Shown here: positions 16,705 through 25,821 of the stretch, piece after piece
Position numbering within the stretch: position 1 is the stretch's first letter
How the letters are laid out: every line of letters begins with the position of its first letter
Assembly: GCF_003932855.1 (NCBI RefSeq)
Contig: NZ_RQYZ01000008.1
Coordinates: 1-64,000, forward strand
Reading direction: 5' to 3'
DNA: 64,000 nt
DNA from: Tessaracoccus sp. OH4464_COT-324
Lineage (GTDB): Bacteria; Actinomycetota; Actinomycetes; Propionibacteriales; Propionibacteriaceae
The notes under the pieces: model-generated
Databases searched by the model: none
Seen by the model: only the letters and a program-made list of their open reading frames with translations
What the model was told of the DNA's origin: nothing
Position numbers and translations under genes: made by a program

Positions 16705-17202
16705 GTGAGAATGAAACTTGTTGTACCGCTGGGCGTAGCACTCCTCGGGCTGGTGGGATGCTCGCAGGCGGCAGCACCAGGGGTGCTCGCCGGCGAGCCC
16801 TGGGTGCGCACCACCGATGGCAAGCAGAAGCCCGAGATGACTGCGGTCTTCGTGAACCTCACCAACCCCACCAGCAAGGAGGTTAAGCTCACCGCTGCCG
16901 ACTGTGGAGATGTGGCTCAGAAGACCGAGTTGCACATCATGGAGAAGAAGGACGGGCAGATGATGATGACCCAGACCGAGGCCATTGCGGTGCCCGCAGA
17001 GGGGCATGAGCACTTGGCCCCGGGCGGTCCGCACATCATGTTGATGGGGCTCAACCGCCAGTTGCCGGTCGGCTCCGAGGAGGTCAAGTGCCAGCTCACG
17101 TTCGACAACGGGCAGAAACTGGACATCGTCGCCCCCGTGAAGGAGTTCACCGAGGAGCAGGAGACCTACCACACCCACGAGGGCGAAGGCCACAGCGGCT
17201 GA
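16705..17202 (+). CDS. PCu(A)C-family copper chaperone lipoprotein
   Basis: The 165-residue protein has a lipoprotein signal peptide (lipobox LVGC, Cys19) and a PCu(A)C (DUF461) domain. The metal motif is present: [14 protein letters not shown] and later PHIMLMGL, matching the His/Met pattern that binds Cu(I) for delivery to cytochrome oxidase. The C-terminus is His/Glu-rich (HTHEGEGH) and may bind metal as well. GTG at 16705 was chosen from the -10 spacing; an ATG at 16711 is the alternative. It is divergent from a DyP peroxidase, so both may respond to metal or oxidative stress, which is inference. Confidence 0.87.
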   Translation: MRMKLVVPLGVALLGLVGCSQAAAPGVLAGEPWVRTTDGKQKPEMTAVFVNLTNPTSKEVKLTAADCGDVAQKTELHIMEKKDGQMMMTQTEAIAVPAEGHEHLAPGGPHIMLMGLNRQLPVGSEEVKCQLTFDNGQKLDIVAPVKEFTEEQETYHTHEGEGHSG

Positions 17203-17248
17203 GCAGCGGAGGGCATTCGGCCTGCCAGCTGCTTGCACCTTCAACGGG

Positions 17249-17254
17249 TAGCAT
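17249..17254 (+). promoter_or_regulatory. -10 element (TAGCAT), leaderless start of mgtA
   Basis: TAGCAT ends 7 nt before the GTG at 17262. It overlaps an in-frame ATG at 17253, which argues that this ATG is not the true start. Confidence 0.6.
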
Positions 17255-17261
17255 GGGGCGC

Positions 17262-18401
17262 GTGCGGGTTGCGATAGTTGCTGAGTCCTTCTTGCCGCAG
17301 ATAAACGGGGTGACCAATTCCGTGCTGCGGGTGCTCGAACATCTGCGCGAGCGTGGGGACGAAGCTCTGGTAGTCGCGCCGGCCGACGGCGACAAGACAC
17401 CGGGGGCCGCCGTCGGCTACCCGGTGGTTGCTGTGCCCAGCTTGGGCTTGCCGGGCTACGACGTGGTGCGGGTGGCCACGACGTCCAAGCTGCACCTCAG
17501 GCGACTGTTTCTCGACTTCGCTCCCGATGTGGTCCACCTGGCAGCCCCCTTTGTTCTGGGCTACAAGGCGGCGACGGTGGCTGCCTGCATGGGCATCCCT
17601 ACCGTGGGTATCTATCAAACCGACGTGCCGAGCTTCGCGACCAAGTACGGCTTCGCGCCGTTCGAGGGCATCCTGTGGGAGCGGATCCGTCGAGTGCACT
17701 CCCTGGCGACGCTGAACTTCGCTCCCTCTACGCCCGCGAAGCAGCAGCTGATCTCGCACCAGGTACCCCGGGTGGGTGTCTGGGGCCGGGGCGTGGATTC
17801 GATTCGGTTCAGCCCGACCAAGCGCGACCCCTACCTGCGACGCAGGCTCGCCCCGAACGGGGAGCGGCTGATCGGCTACATGGGGCGGCTGGCCGCGGAG
17901 AAGCGGGTTGAGGATCTAGCTGTGCTGGCGGGCATCCCGGGCACGAGACTGGTCGTGATCGGCGACGGGCCGAGCCGGGCCAAGCTGGAGGCGGCGCTAC
18001 CCGAGGCTGTGTTCCTGGGGCAGCTCACAGGTGAGAAACTGCCCCGGGCGTTGGCGACGTTGGACCTGTTCGTGCACCCTGGAGAACTGGAGACCTTCTG
18101 CCAGGCCATCCAGGAGGCCAAGGCCGCGGGCCTGCCGGTGATCGCCCCACGTTCGGGTGGGCCGATCGACCTCATCGACCACTCGCGCACCGGTCTGCTG
18201 TATCGGCCTGGCAACCTGATGGAGCTCCGCGGGCACGTGCAGAATCTGATCGGGGACGACGCGAAGCGGGCGGCCTTCGCGCGGGCGGCGCGGTCGTCAA
18301 CGCTGGAACGCACCTGGCAGCGGGTGGCCGCCGAACTCGTCGGTCACTACGAGGACGCGATCTCCCTGAGCGTTCGCGGTCGCGAGTTGCTGGCGGCCTG
18401 A
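17262..18401 (+). CDS. mgtA: GDP-mannose-dependent alpha-mannosyltransferase, MgtA-type GT4
   Basis: The 379-residue GT-B glycosyltransferase begins [21 protein letters not shown] and contains VYQTDVP-like IYQTDVPSF, the W-RGVD acceptor/donor hinge motif (WGRGVD), VGFVGRLAPEK-like [12 protein letters not shown], and the C-terminal [16 protein letters not shown]-x7-E motif. It strongly resembles mycobacterial MgtA (Rv0557, once called PimB), which adds mannose to a glycolipid anchor for lipomannan-type polymers. The enzyme acts on the cytosolic face of the membrane. The start is the GTG at 17262 from promoter spacing. No lipoglycan genes are next to it. Confidence 0.88.
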   Translation: MRVAIVAESFLPQINGVTNSVLRVLEHLRERGDEALVVAPADGDKTPGAAVGYPVVAVPSLGLPGYDVVRVATTSKLHLRRLFLDFAPDVVHLAAPFVLGYKAATVAACMGIPTVGIYQTDVPSFATKYGFAPFEGILWERIRRVHSLATLNFAPSTPAKQQLISHQVPRVGVWGRGVDSIRFSPTKRDPYLRRRLAPNGERLIGYMGRLAAEKRVEDLAVLAGIPGTRLVVIGDGPSRAKLEAALPEAVFLGQLTGEKLPRALATLDLFVHPGELETFCQAIQEAKAAGLPVIAPRSGGPIDLIDHSRTGLLYRPGNLMELRGHVQNLIGDDAKRAAFARAARSSTLERTWQRVAAELVGHYEDAISLSVRGRELLAA

Positions 18402-18490
18402 ACTGGCTGGATTGGGGATCCACACCCTGGTGGCCTAAGCTAGTTGGGCTGCGCACTCGCGGCCACTTCACTTCTACGCAAAGGTCTTTC

Positions 18491-20647
18491 ATGGCACGCG
18501 GTCCCAAATCTCATCATTCTGACGGCACACCCAAGAAGAGGTGGACGCCGGAGCAACGTGCCGCGCGCGGGCGCGGCCCCCGACGCAGGGGCGGGCAGCG
18601 GCCTGAGGGGTTCGCGCCCAACCGCGCGGAGCGTCGGGCGGCGCAGTTTGGCGACGATGCCAGGCGGCGAGGCCAGGACGGGGAGCGCGGCCAGCGGGAG
18701 GGCTTTGGCAAGCGGGATCGGTTTGAGCGCGGCGACAGGTTCGATAAGCGCGATCGGTTCGATAAGCGCGACAGGTTCGATAAGCGCGACAGGTTCGATA
18801 AGCGGGATCGGTTTGAGCGCGGCGACAGGTTCGACAAGCGCGACAGGTTCGACAAGCGGGATCGGTTTGAGCGCGGGGACAGGTTCGACAAGCGCGACAG
18901 GTTCGACAAGCAGGGGCAGCCCACCCGGGGCTGGAGGAACGACCGAGACTTCCGGGCCGACGGGAGACCCGATGAGCGCTTCCGCGAACGCAAGTATCGC
19001 GACGACCGTGGCGAGGGGCGCTTCGAGCGTAGCCGGGACGACTTCCGCAGGCGTGAGGATCGACGCCATGGCGAACGCGGGTTCCGGGAGACTCGCGGCT
19101 TCTACCGCGAGGACCGCCAGCCCGCAGAGGGCCGCGGCTTTCTGCGCGAGGATCGTGGATTCCGCAGTGACGACCGGTTCGAACGTCGGGACCGCAACCG
19201 CTTCGAGCGCGAGGGTTTCGGCCGCGGCGAGCGCTCCGGCCGGGACGACCGGCCCGGAAGGTCCGACCGGTTCGAACGTCGGGACCGCAACCGCTTCGAT
19301 CGGGGCGAGCGTCCCGCACGGGAATCGACCACGCCCGTCGAGGACCACATGGACTGGGAGGCCACGGTCGTCGAGGCCGAGGAAGGCGTGGTGAATGGCT
19401 TCAGCGAGCTGGGCGTGGACGCGCGCATGGTGGGCGTGTTGGCCGCGCAGGGCATCACGCAGCCCTTCGCGATCCAGGAAGCCACGATCCGCGACGCCAT
19501 CGCCGGCCGTGACGTGCTCGGCCGCGCCAAGACCGGGTCGGGCAAAACCTTGGCCTTCGGGCTCGCGATGCTCACCCGCCTGGCTGCGGGCGAAGGCCGG
19601 GGCCCGCGCGGCATCGTGCTAAGCCCCACCCGAGAGCTGGCACTGCAAATCGCCGACAACCTGGCGCCGCTCGCGAAGGCGGCGGGGCTCGACATCCAGC
19701 TGGTCGCGGGCGGCATGAGCTACAACCCGCAGATCCGCGCCTTCCAGCGCGGCGTGGACGTCGTCATCGCGACCCCCGGTCGCCTCGTTGACCTCATGGA
19801 GCAGGGCGAGGCTGACCTGAGCCACGTCGAGATCACCGTGCTCGACGAGGCCGACCACATGGCAGAGATGGGTTTCACCGACGAGGTGACAGCGATCCTC
19901 GACGCCACCGACGCGAGCGGGCAGCGGTTGCTGTTCTCCGCCACACTCGACGAGGCGGTGGACCGCATCGTTCGCCAGTATCTCACCGATCCGATCACGC
20001 ACGAGGTCGACTCCGATAAGGGCTCGGTGACCACCATGAACCACCTTGCGCTGCAGACTCGGCCGCACGAGAAGATCCGCGTTACCGCGGAGATTGCCGC
20101 GCGGGCGGGCCGCACTGTCGTGTTCGCGCGCACCCAGAAAGGCTCCGATCGGATCGCGGGCCAGCTGCGAGACGCGGGTGTGATGGCCGGCGCGCTGCAC
20201 GGGGGCCTCACCCAGGGTGCGCGCGCCCGCATCCTGGCGGCCTTCAAATCCGGTGACGTTCCGGTGCTGGTGGCCACCGACGTGGCGGCGCGCGGGATCC
20301 ACGTCGATGACGTCTCGCTGGTTCTCCAGGTGGACCCGCCTCGCGACTCCAAGGACTACCTCCACCGCGCAGGGCGTACCGCCCGGGCGGGCACGGACGG
20401 CACTGTCGCGACGATCGTGTTGCCGCATCAGCGTCGCCTCATGCGGCGCATCCTGGGTCAGGCCGGTGTTGAGGCGCAGCAGCTCGACGCGCTGCCCGGC
20501 TCCGCCGAGCTCGGCGAGCTGACCGGCGCGCGGGCGGTAGAGTCGGAACCGATCGACGAAGAGCGATACCTGGAGCTGATCAAGCCCAAGGCCGCGCCCA
20601 AGAAGTCCGGGTTCAACAAGCGCGGGTTCCGTCGTCGTCGCTACTGA
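18491..20647 (+). CDS. DEAD-box RNA helicase with Arg/Asp/Phe hexapeptide-repeat N-terminus
   Basis: The 718-residue ATP-dependent RNA helicase has its core at about 290-660: Q motif PFAIQ, motif I AKTGSGKT (about 345-352), PTRELALQ, DEAD (about 451-454), SAT in FSATLD, FARTQ, VATDVAARGI and motif VI HRAGRTARAG. About 290 residues precede it, mostly Arg, Asp, Gly and Phe with eleven RFD/RFE hexads at residues 74-139, and a second RF-rich stretch up to about 280. The C-terminal tail is basic (KKSGFNKRGFRRRRY). Such charged disordered tails bind RNA and can drive condensates. A role in ribosome assembly or cold response is likely by family. AAAGG precedes the ATG. Confidence 0.93.
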   Translation: MARGPKSHHSDGTPKKRWTPEQRAARGRGPRRRGGQRPEGFAPNRAERRAAQFGDDARRRGQDGERGQREGFGKRDRFERGDRFDKRDRFDKRDRFDKRDRFDKRDRFERGDRFDKRDRFDKRDRFERGDRFDKRDRFDKQGQPTRGWRNDRDFRADGRPDERFRERKYRDDRGEGRFERSRDDFRRREDRRHGERGFRETRGFYREDRQPAEGRGFLREDRGFRSDDRFERRDRNRFEREGFGRGERSGRDDRPGRSDRFERRDRNRFDRGERPARESTTPVEDHMDWEATVVEAEEGVVNGFSELGVDARMVGVLAAQGITQPFAIQEATIRDAIAGRDVLGRAKTGSGKTLAFGLAMLTRLAAGEGRGPRGIVLSPTRELALQIADNLAPLAKAAGLDIQLVAGGMSYNPQIRAFQRGVDVVIATPGRLVDLMEQGEADLSHVEITVLDEADHMAEMGFTDEVTAILDATDASGQRLLFSATLDEAVDRIVRQYLTDPITHEVDSDKGSVTTMNHLALQTRPHEKIRVTAEIAARAGRTVVFARTQKGSDRIAGQLRDAGVMAGALHGGLTQGARARILAAFKSGDVPVLVATDVAARGIHVDDVSLVLQVDPPRDSKDYLHRAGRTARAGTDGTVATIVLPHQRRLMRRILGQAGVEAQQLDALPGSAELGELTGARAVESEPIDEERYLELIKPKAAPKKSGFNKRGFRRRRY
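18710..18907 (+). repeat. Eleven 18-bp in-frame tandem repeats in the helicase N-terminus
   Basis: Eleven consecutive units of six codons encode KRDRF(D/E) or RGDRFD. The DNA units are nearly identical (GATAAGCGCGACAGGTTC and variants with GATCGG/TTTGAGCGC). Near-identity at synonymous sites suggests recent slippage expansion, so copy number may differ between strains. Confidence 0.9.
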
Positions 20648-20657
20648 GCCCGGCGGG

Positions 20658-20663
20658 TAGGAT
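20658..20663 (+). promoter_or_regulatory. Possible -10 element (TAGGAT) for the tsa operon
   Basis: TAGGAT ends 9 nt before the ATG at 20673, a little farther than the 6-7 nt seen elsewhere. It would give a transcript with almost no leader. Confidence 0.4.
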
Positions 20664-20672
20664 CGCAGCCTG

Positions 20673-21587
20673 ATGAGCATCGAAATCCGTTTTGCCGAGC
20701 CCGCCGACGCCGAGCGTCTGCACCAGGTGATCCAGGCGGCATTCGCTCTGCGGCCGCCGCTCGACCCGCCGACGGACGCGCTGAGTGACCGGGTGGCGGA
20801 CGTCGCGAAGGATGTGGAACGCGGGCTGGGGGTCATCGTCGAGCGGGACGGGATGGCGATCGCGGGACTGCTGGTGGATCTCGACTCCGACGTAGCCACG
20901 CTGCGCCGCGTCAGCGTGCTACCTGAGGCGGCCGGGGAGGGCATCGGCCGAGAGATGGTGCGTAACACGCTGATCGCGCTTGCCGATCTGGGTTTTACCC
21001 GGGTGCAGCTCTTCGCCCGCGCCGACCTGCCGTACACCGTCGAGTGGTGGCGTAACGCGGGCTTCACCACAAGCGAGACCTTCCCGACGGGCTGGATGCT
21101 GGCGCGCGACCTCCCCGTCGCCGTGCGGGTGCCCGACGCGGAAGCCATGCGCGACCTCGGGCGCAGGCTGGCGGGTCTGCTGCGCGCGGGCGACGTGATC
21201 CTCGCGACGGGCGAGCTGGGTGCGGGCAAGACCACGCTGACCCAGGGCATCGGCGAGGGGCTGGGCGTGTCCGGCGCCATCATCTCGCCCACTTTCGTGA
21301 TTTCGCGCGTTCACCCGGGTGCTGACGGGCCGGACCTCGTCCACGTGGACGCCTACCGGCTCAGCTCGGCCGAGGAGTTGGCCGATATCGACCTGCAGGA
21401 CTCCCAGCCCACCTCCGTGACCCTCATCGAGTGGGGCCGTGGGCTGTCCGAGTGGCTGAACGACGAGCGTCTGGAGATCGAGATCCACAGATCCGACGAC
21501 CCGGCCGACGAGGAACGTACCGTCTACCTTGCGGGTTTCGGCCCGCGCTGGGCAGGCGTTTTGGACATCTTCCGGGAGGCTGAATGA
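20673..21587 (+). CDS. tsaE: GNAT acetyltransferase-TsaE fusion
   Basis: The 304-residue protein has two parts. Residues 1-145 are a GNAT-fold domain with strand pattern and the acetyl-CoA loop PEAAGEGIGREM (84-95). Residues about 150-304 are TsaE, the ATPase of the TsaB-TsaD-TsaE complex that makes t6A37 on ANN-decoding tRNAs: Walker A GELGAGKTTL (180-189), SPTFVI switch and HVDAYRL. E. coli TsaE is about 150 residues, so the first half is an addition. A separate rimI lies two genes downstream, so the fused domain probably has another substrate or a structural role. Its end overlaps tsaB (ATGA). Confidence 0.9.
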   Translation: MSIEIRFAEPADAERLHQVIQAAFALRPPLDPPTDALSDRVADVAKDVERGLGVIVERDGMAIAGLLVDLDSDVATLRRVSVLPEAAGEGIGREMVRNTLIALADLGFTRVQLFARADLPYTVEWWRNAGFTTSETFPTGWMLARDLPVAVRVPDAEAMRDLGRRLAGLLRAGDVILATGELGAGKTTLTQGIGEGLGVSGAIISPTFVISRVHPGADGPDLVHVDAYRLSSAEELADIDLQDSQPTSVTLIEWGRGLSEWLNDERLEIEIHRSDDPADEERTVYLAGFGPRWAGVLDIFREAE

Positions 21588-22216
21588 TCACTCTGGCGGT
21601 GGACACCTCGCATCACGTGGCCGTCGGGCTGGCCATCGACGGTGAGCCCGGCCCGGGCGCTGTCGTGGCGGACGCGCGGGCGCACGTGGAGGAGCTGATC
21701 CCCACGATCCAGCGCGTGCTGGCGGAGGCTGGGCACGCGCTTGGCGACGTGGGCGAGTTCGTGGTGGGCATGGGCCCCGGGCCGTACACGGGCCTCAGGG
21801 TGGGCATCGCGACGGCGGCCACTCTCGCGTACACGGCTGCCCGCGGCCTGCACCGCGTCTGCTCGCTCGACGTGTTGGCGCTGGGGGTAGCCGCAGACGA
21901 GGACTTCGTGGTGGCGAGCGATGCCCGGCGCAAGGAGCTGTTCTGGGCGCGCTACTCGGGTGGGCGACGCGTCGGCGAGCCGCAGGTGGGGGTGCCGGAG
22001 GCGTTGCCGGAGCTGCCCGTCTACGGTGACATTCCCGCCGAGTACCGCCCTCGGGTGCGGTTCGCGGGGGAGGTGCGCATCGACTGCGTGCTCGCCGCTC
22101 AGCGGCATGCCCAGCTGCCCGTCGCGGGGGAGGAGCCGTACTATCTGCGCGCCGCGGACGCTGCGGTGCCGGGCGCGCCCAAGTCTGCGCTGCCCAGGCT
22201 GAGGGTCCGCAGATGA
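21584..22216 (+). CDS. tsaB: tRNA t6A biosynthesis protein TsaB
   Basis: The 210-residue ASKHA-fold protein pairs with TsaD in the t6A enzyme. It begins ITLAVDTSHHVAVGL and has the VVGMGPGPYTGLRVGIATA signature with the conserved GPGxxTGLR. The typical length is about 220 residues. Both ends overlap neighbours by four bases (ATGA with tsaE and rimI), so the operon is translationally coupled. Confidence 0.95.
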   Translation: MITLAVDTSHHVAVGLAIDGEPGPGAVVADARAHVEELIPTIQRVLAEAGHALGDVGEFVVGMGPGPYTGLRVGIATAATLAYTAARGLHRVCSLDVLALGVAADEDFVVASDARRKELFWARYSGGRRVGEPQVGVPEALPELPVYGDIPAEYRPRVRFAGEVRIDCVLAAQRHAQLPVAGEEPYYLRAADAAVPGAPKSALPRLRVRR

Positions 22217-22623
22217 AACTCGTTCCGGCGACGGTGGAACACCTCGCGGGCATCATCGAACTGGAACTCGGTTTCGCGCCGCGCAACCGGTGGAGCCAGG
22301 CCGCGTGGGCTGAGGAGATCTCGCACCCTGCCCGGTCCTGCACTGTGGCTACCGACGGCAGCGTCGTCGGTGTGCTGCTGCTTGGTCTGGGAGACGTGAC
22401 GGATCTGCTGCGGATCGTGGTGTCTCCGGAGCACCGCCGACGCGGGGTGGCGGATCGGCTCATGCGGGAGCTGGACGGTGTGGGAGCCAGGGCTCTGCTG
22501 GAGGTGGCCGAGGACAACCGGGCGGCGCAGGCGCTCTACGCGAAACACGGCTTCCGGGAGATCAGCCGACGCCGCAACTACTACGGCGCGGGCGTGGACG
22601 CGATCATCATGGAAAGGGAGTGA
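22213..22623 (+). CDS. rimI: Ribosomal protein S18-alanine N-acetyltransferase
   Basis: The 136-residue GNAT protein has the acetyl-CoA signature [15 protein letters not shown] (Q/RxxGxG type) and the C-terminal [17 protein letters not shown] motif with YxxxGF seen in RimI. It acetylates the N-terminal Ala of S18 in E. coli; in actinobacteria it may have wider substrates. It sits between tsaB and tsaD, the standard neighbourhood, and overlaps both by four bases (ATGA, GTGA). Confidence 0.93.
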   Translation: MKLVPATVEHLAGIIELELGFAPRNRWSQAAWAEEISHPARSCTVATDGSVVGVLLLGLGDVTDLLRIVVSPEHRRRGVADRLMRELDGVGARALLEVAEDNRAAQALYAKHGFREISRRRNYYGAGVDAIIMERE

Positions 22624-23672
22624 AGGTGGGCGAGCCGCTGATCCTAGGGATCGAATCCTCGTGCGATGAGACGGGCGTCGGCATCGTTCGTGGCCACACG
22701 CTGCTGGCTAACGAGGTAGCCAGCAGCGTCGCGGAGCACGTGCGTTTCGGCGGGGTGGTGCCGGAGGTGGCCAGCCGGGCGCACTTGGCCGCGATCGTCC
22801 CCGCGCTGGAGCGGGCCGTCGCTAAAGCCGATGTCGACCTCGGCGAGCTGGATGCCATCGCGGTCACCGCGGGTCCGGGCCTGATGGGTGCGCTGGTGGT
22901 TGGGCTGGCCTCCGCGAAGGCGCTGGCCGCTCACCTGGGCAAGCCGTTGTACGGCGTGAACCACTTGGTGGGGCACGTGGCCGTCGACTTGCTGGACCAC
23001 GGTCCGTTGCCGACGCCGGCCCTCGCGCTGCTCGTCTCCGGCGGGCACACGTCGCTGCTGCACGTGCGCGACATCGCGCGCGACATCGAGGAGGTCGGCG
23101 CCACCATCGACGATGCGGCGGGCGAGGCCTACGACAAGGTGGCCCGCCTCCTGGGGCTGAGCTACCCGGGCGGGCCGATCATTGATCGCGAGGCTGCCGC
23201 GGGCGATCCACGCGCGATCCGCTTTCCGCGCGGCCTCACCGCGCGCCACGACCTAGAGCGGCACCGCTTCGACTTCTCGTTTTCCGGGCTGAAAACGGCG
23301 GTGGCGCGCTGGGTGGAGCAGCGTCGGCTGGACGGGCTGGAGATCCCGGTCGCCGACGTGTGCGCGTCTTTCCAGGAGGCGGTGGCCGACGTGCTCACCT
23401 CGAAGGCCATTGACGCGGCGCAGCACCTCGGCGTGGAGACGATCCTGCTCGGCGGGGGTGTGGCCGCAAATTCGCGGCTGCGCACGCTGCTGGAGGAGCG
23501 GGCGGGGGCTGCTGGCTTCGCTGTTCGCCGCCCGCGTCCTGCGCTGTGTACGGACAATGGGGCGATGATTGCTGCGGTGGGTTCGGCCGTCGTGCGTGCT
23601 GGGCTGCCACCAAGCGGGCTCGGCATCTCTGCACATTCGGGCCTTGAAGTTTCGACGATCGTGGTTCGCTGA
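22620..23672 (+). CDS. tsaD: tRNA N6-adenosine threonylcarbamoyltransferase TsaD
   Basis: The 350-residue catalytic subunit of t6A synthesis starts at a GTG overlapping rimI. It has [10 protein letters not shown], the metal-binding His pair in [16 protein letters not shown], the [10 protein letters not shown] loop, and Asp in CTDNGAMIA near the C-terminus. These cover the Fe/Zn site and nucleotide pocket. It closes the tsaE-tsaB-rimI-tsaD operon; t6A is required for accurate decoding of ANN codons, so the group is likely essential. Confidence 0.97.
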   Translation: MKVGEPLILGIESSCDETGVGIVRGHTLLANEVASSVAEHVRFGGVVPEVASRAHLAAIVPALERAVAKADVDLGELDAIAVTAGPGLMGALVVGLASAKALAAHLGKPLYGVNHLVGHVAVDLLDHGPLPTPALALLVSGGHTSLLHVRDIARDIEEVGATIDDAAGEAYDKVARLLGLSYPGGPIIDREAAAGDPRAIRFPRGLTARHDLERHRFDFSFSGLKTAVARWVEQRRLDGLEIPVADVCASFQEAVADVLTSKAIDAAQHLGVETILLGGGVAANSRLRTLLEERAGAAGFAVRRPRPALCTDNGAMIAAVGSAVVRAGLPPSGLGISAHSGLEVSTIVVR

Positions 23673-23843
23673 GCGGCGCGGGTCCGGGATCGGCGGGGCG
23701 GCGTTGCGCGAGGGGTCTGTATCGATCAGGTAACAATCCGATCGTATTTTGGACACAATGCTGTCGGTGGGTGGTGCGTTGACGCTAGTGTCCGGTGCCA
23801 TGCTGGGCCTCTGGCCTGGAACCCCTGTGACGAAGGAGAACCT

Positions 23844-25679
23844 ATGAAGTTGAAGGGAACTGCGTCCCTCGCGCTTCTCGTGAGCGGAGCGCTTCTGCTG
23901 GGTGCGTGCACCTCCGGCGAGGAGCCCGGCGCCGCTGACGGCAGCGCCAAGCCGAATACCACTGCCGGCCAGTCTGCTGAGCCCACCAAGAGCGACGATC
24001 CCTGTCTCGCCAAGCTGAGTCACGAAGCTCCGGCTGAGGGCTCCGTCGCGTTTACTGCCGGCCCGGGCGACTGGAAAGGGTACAACGCCGTTACCGCGGA
24101 TACCTACTCCACCTACAACACGGCCGTGGCCGACCGGATGTTCTCCGGCTTCAGCTACTACGGCGTGGACGGCAGCCTCTGCCTGAACGAGGAGTTCGGC
24201 ACGTTCACCGTGACCAGCGAGGATCCGCTGATCGTCGAGTACACCATCGACGAGAAGGCCGTCTGGTCCGACGGCACCCCGGTGACCATCAACGACTACC
24301 TGCTTGAATGGGCGGCGCAGAACCCCGAGTTCCTGGCCCCCGACTTCTTCAAAGGCGTGAAGGGCTCTTCCCCCGTGTTCAAGCACGTCTCCAAGAGCTT
24401 CGCCGAGAAGGTACCGGACGGCCCGAAGGGCGAGATCGGTGGCAAGAAGTTCTCCGTGACCTTCGCCAACCCGGACCCCGACTTCAAGATCCTGATCGGC
24501 TCCGCACTGCCCGCCCACGTTGTGGCGAAGCAGTCTGGGCTGGAGCCGGAGGCGCTCGCCAAGGCGATCCTGGAGAAGGACGCCGAGACAGTGAAGAAGG
24601 CTGCTGAGTTCTGGAACACCGGCTGGATCTTCCAGCCTGGTGAGCTGCCGAGCGAGGATCTCATCCCGTCCAACTCGCAGTACAAGCTGAAGCAGGGCGG
24701 CTGGCAGGCTGGCAACTCGCTGACCCTGGAGGCCAACGACAAGTACTGGGGCGCCCCGGCCGCCACCAAGGAACTCGTGGTGCGCTTCTTCGAGGATGCC
24801 GCCGCCACCCAGGCGCTGCAGAACGGCGAGGTCAATGTCATCAGCCCGCAGGCCACCGTCGACACCGTGGCCCAGCTGAAGTCGCTCGGGGAGTCCGTGA
24901 AGGTCGACCAGTACGCGGTCATGACCTGGGAGCACCTCGACTTCAACCACACCGAGGGTAATGTCATGGCCAACCCGAAGGTGCGCGAGGCCTTCGCCTA
25001 CTGCACCCCGCGCGCGGAGATCGTGGAGAAGTTGGTCAAGCCGATCAACTCCGAGGCCGTGGTCATGAACGCCCGCGAGGCCTTCCCCTTCCAGAAGGAG
25101 AAGTACGAGGCAATCACCTCCGCCGCTTACGACGGCCGCTACGACAAGGTGGACATTGAGAAGTCCAAGGCCCTGCTGGCGGAGGCCGGCGTACCCACCC
25201 CGGTCAAGGTGCGCTTGGGCTACAAGGCACCCAACCAGCGCCGTCAGGAGACCGTGGCCCTGATTCAGGCCTCCTGCAACCAGGCGGGCTTCGAGATCAT
25301 CGACTCCGGTGTGTCTTCCTTCTTCGACAAGGAGCTGCCCAACCGGGAGACCGAGGTGGCGCTCTTCGCCTGGGCCGGCTCTGGCCAGATCACCTCCGGT
25401 GAGAACATCTACGCCACCAACAAGCCGCAGAACCGTCTGGGGTACAGCAACCCGAAGGTTGACGAGGCATGGGAAAAGGTGTCCGCCACCCTCGATGAGA
25501 AGGTGCACCTGGAGCAGTACAAGGTGATCGAGAAGGAGCTGTGGGACACGCTCTACGGCATCCCGCTCTACGCTCACCCGGGTGTCTCCGCCCACAGCGC
25601 CGACCTGCAGAACGTCCGTCCGACGGCCACGCAGTCCGGCACGTGGTGGAATGCCCAGCAGTGGGTCCGCGCGTCCTGA
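23844..25679 (+). CDS. Peptide ABC transporter substrate-binding lipoprotein (family 5)
   Basis: The 611-residue lipoprotein has lipobox LLGAC (Cys22), a Ser/Thr/Pro/Ala-rich linker, and a family 5 (DppA/OppA-like) binding domain with the characteristic VWSDGTPVTINDY and NPDPDFK segments and a C-terminal ELWDTLYGIPLYAHPG motif. It captures peptides (or another family 5 ligand, such as nickel or glycans) outside the membrane and hands them to the permease encoded next. GAAGGAGAA precedes the ATG. A 16-bp hairpin separates it from the permease genes, so the binding protein is probably made in excess. Confidence 0.93.
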   Translation: MKLKGTASLALLVSGALLLGACTSGEEPGAADGSAKPNTTAGQSAEPTKSDDPCLAKLSHEAPAEGSVAFTAGPGDWKGYNAVTADTYSTYNTAVADRMFSGFSYYGVDGSLCLNEEFGTFTVTSEDPLIVEYTIDEKAVWSDGTPVTINDYLLEWAAQNPEFLAPDFFKGVKGSSPVFKHVSKSFAEKVPDGPKGEIGGKKFSVTFANPDPDFKILIGSALPAHVVAKQSGLEPEALAKAILEKDAETVKKAAEFWNTGWIFQPGELPSEDLIPSNSQYKLKQGGWQAGNSLTLEANDKYWGAPAATKELVVRFFEDAAATQALQNGEVNVISPQATVDTVAQLKSLGESVKVDQYAVMTWEHLDFNHTEGNVMANPKVREAFAYCTPRAEIVEKLVKPINSEAVVMNAREAFPFQKEKYEAITSAAYDGRYDKVDIEKSKALLAEAGVPTPVKVRLGYKAPNQRRQETVALIQASCNQAGFEIIDSGVSSFFDKELPNRETEVALFAWAGSGQITSGENIYATNKPQNRLGYSNPKVDEAWEKVSATLDEKVHLEQYKVIEKELWDTLYGIPLYAHPGVSAHSADLQNVRPTATQSGTWWNAQQWVRAS

Positions 25680-25694
25680 CGCGTAGTTAGCACA

Positions 25695-25731
25695 ACTTGG
25701 GGCAGACGGGTTGACCCCGTCTGCCCCAAGT
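25695..25731 (+). terminator. Intercistronic hairpin after the peptide-binding protein gene
   Basis: ACTTGGGGCAGACGGG pairs without mismatch with CCCGTCTGCCCCAAGT (16 bp) around a five-base loop, followed by the T-rich TCTTGTCTTC. It can partly terminate transcription or protect the upstream mRNA from 3' decay. A CATATAGT hexamer region follows near 25760 and may start a second transcript. Confidence 0.85.
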
Positions 25732-25821
25732 CTTGTCTTCTGTGTTGGCCGAATCTGTCATATAGTGAGCGCTTGTGTAACTAAGTACAGAAGTTGCACC
25801 TCACCCTGAAGGAAAACCTCA

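Noticed and set aside
18710-18907. The 18-bp tandem repeats as a CRISPR array
   Set aside because: Units are contiguous without spacers and in frame with the helicase.
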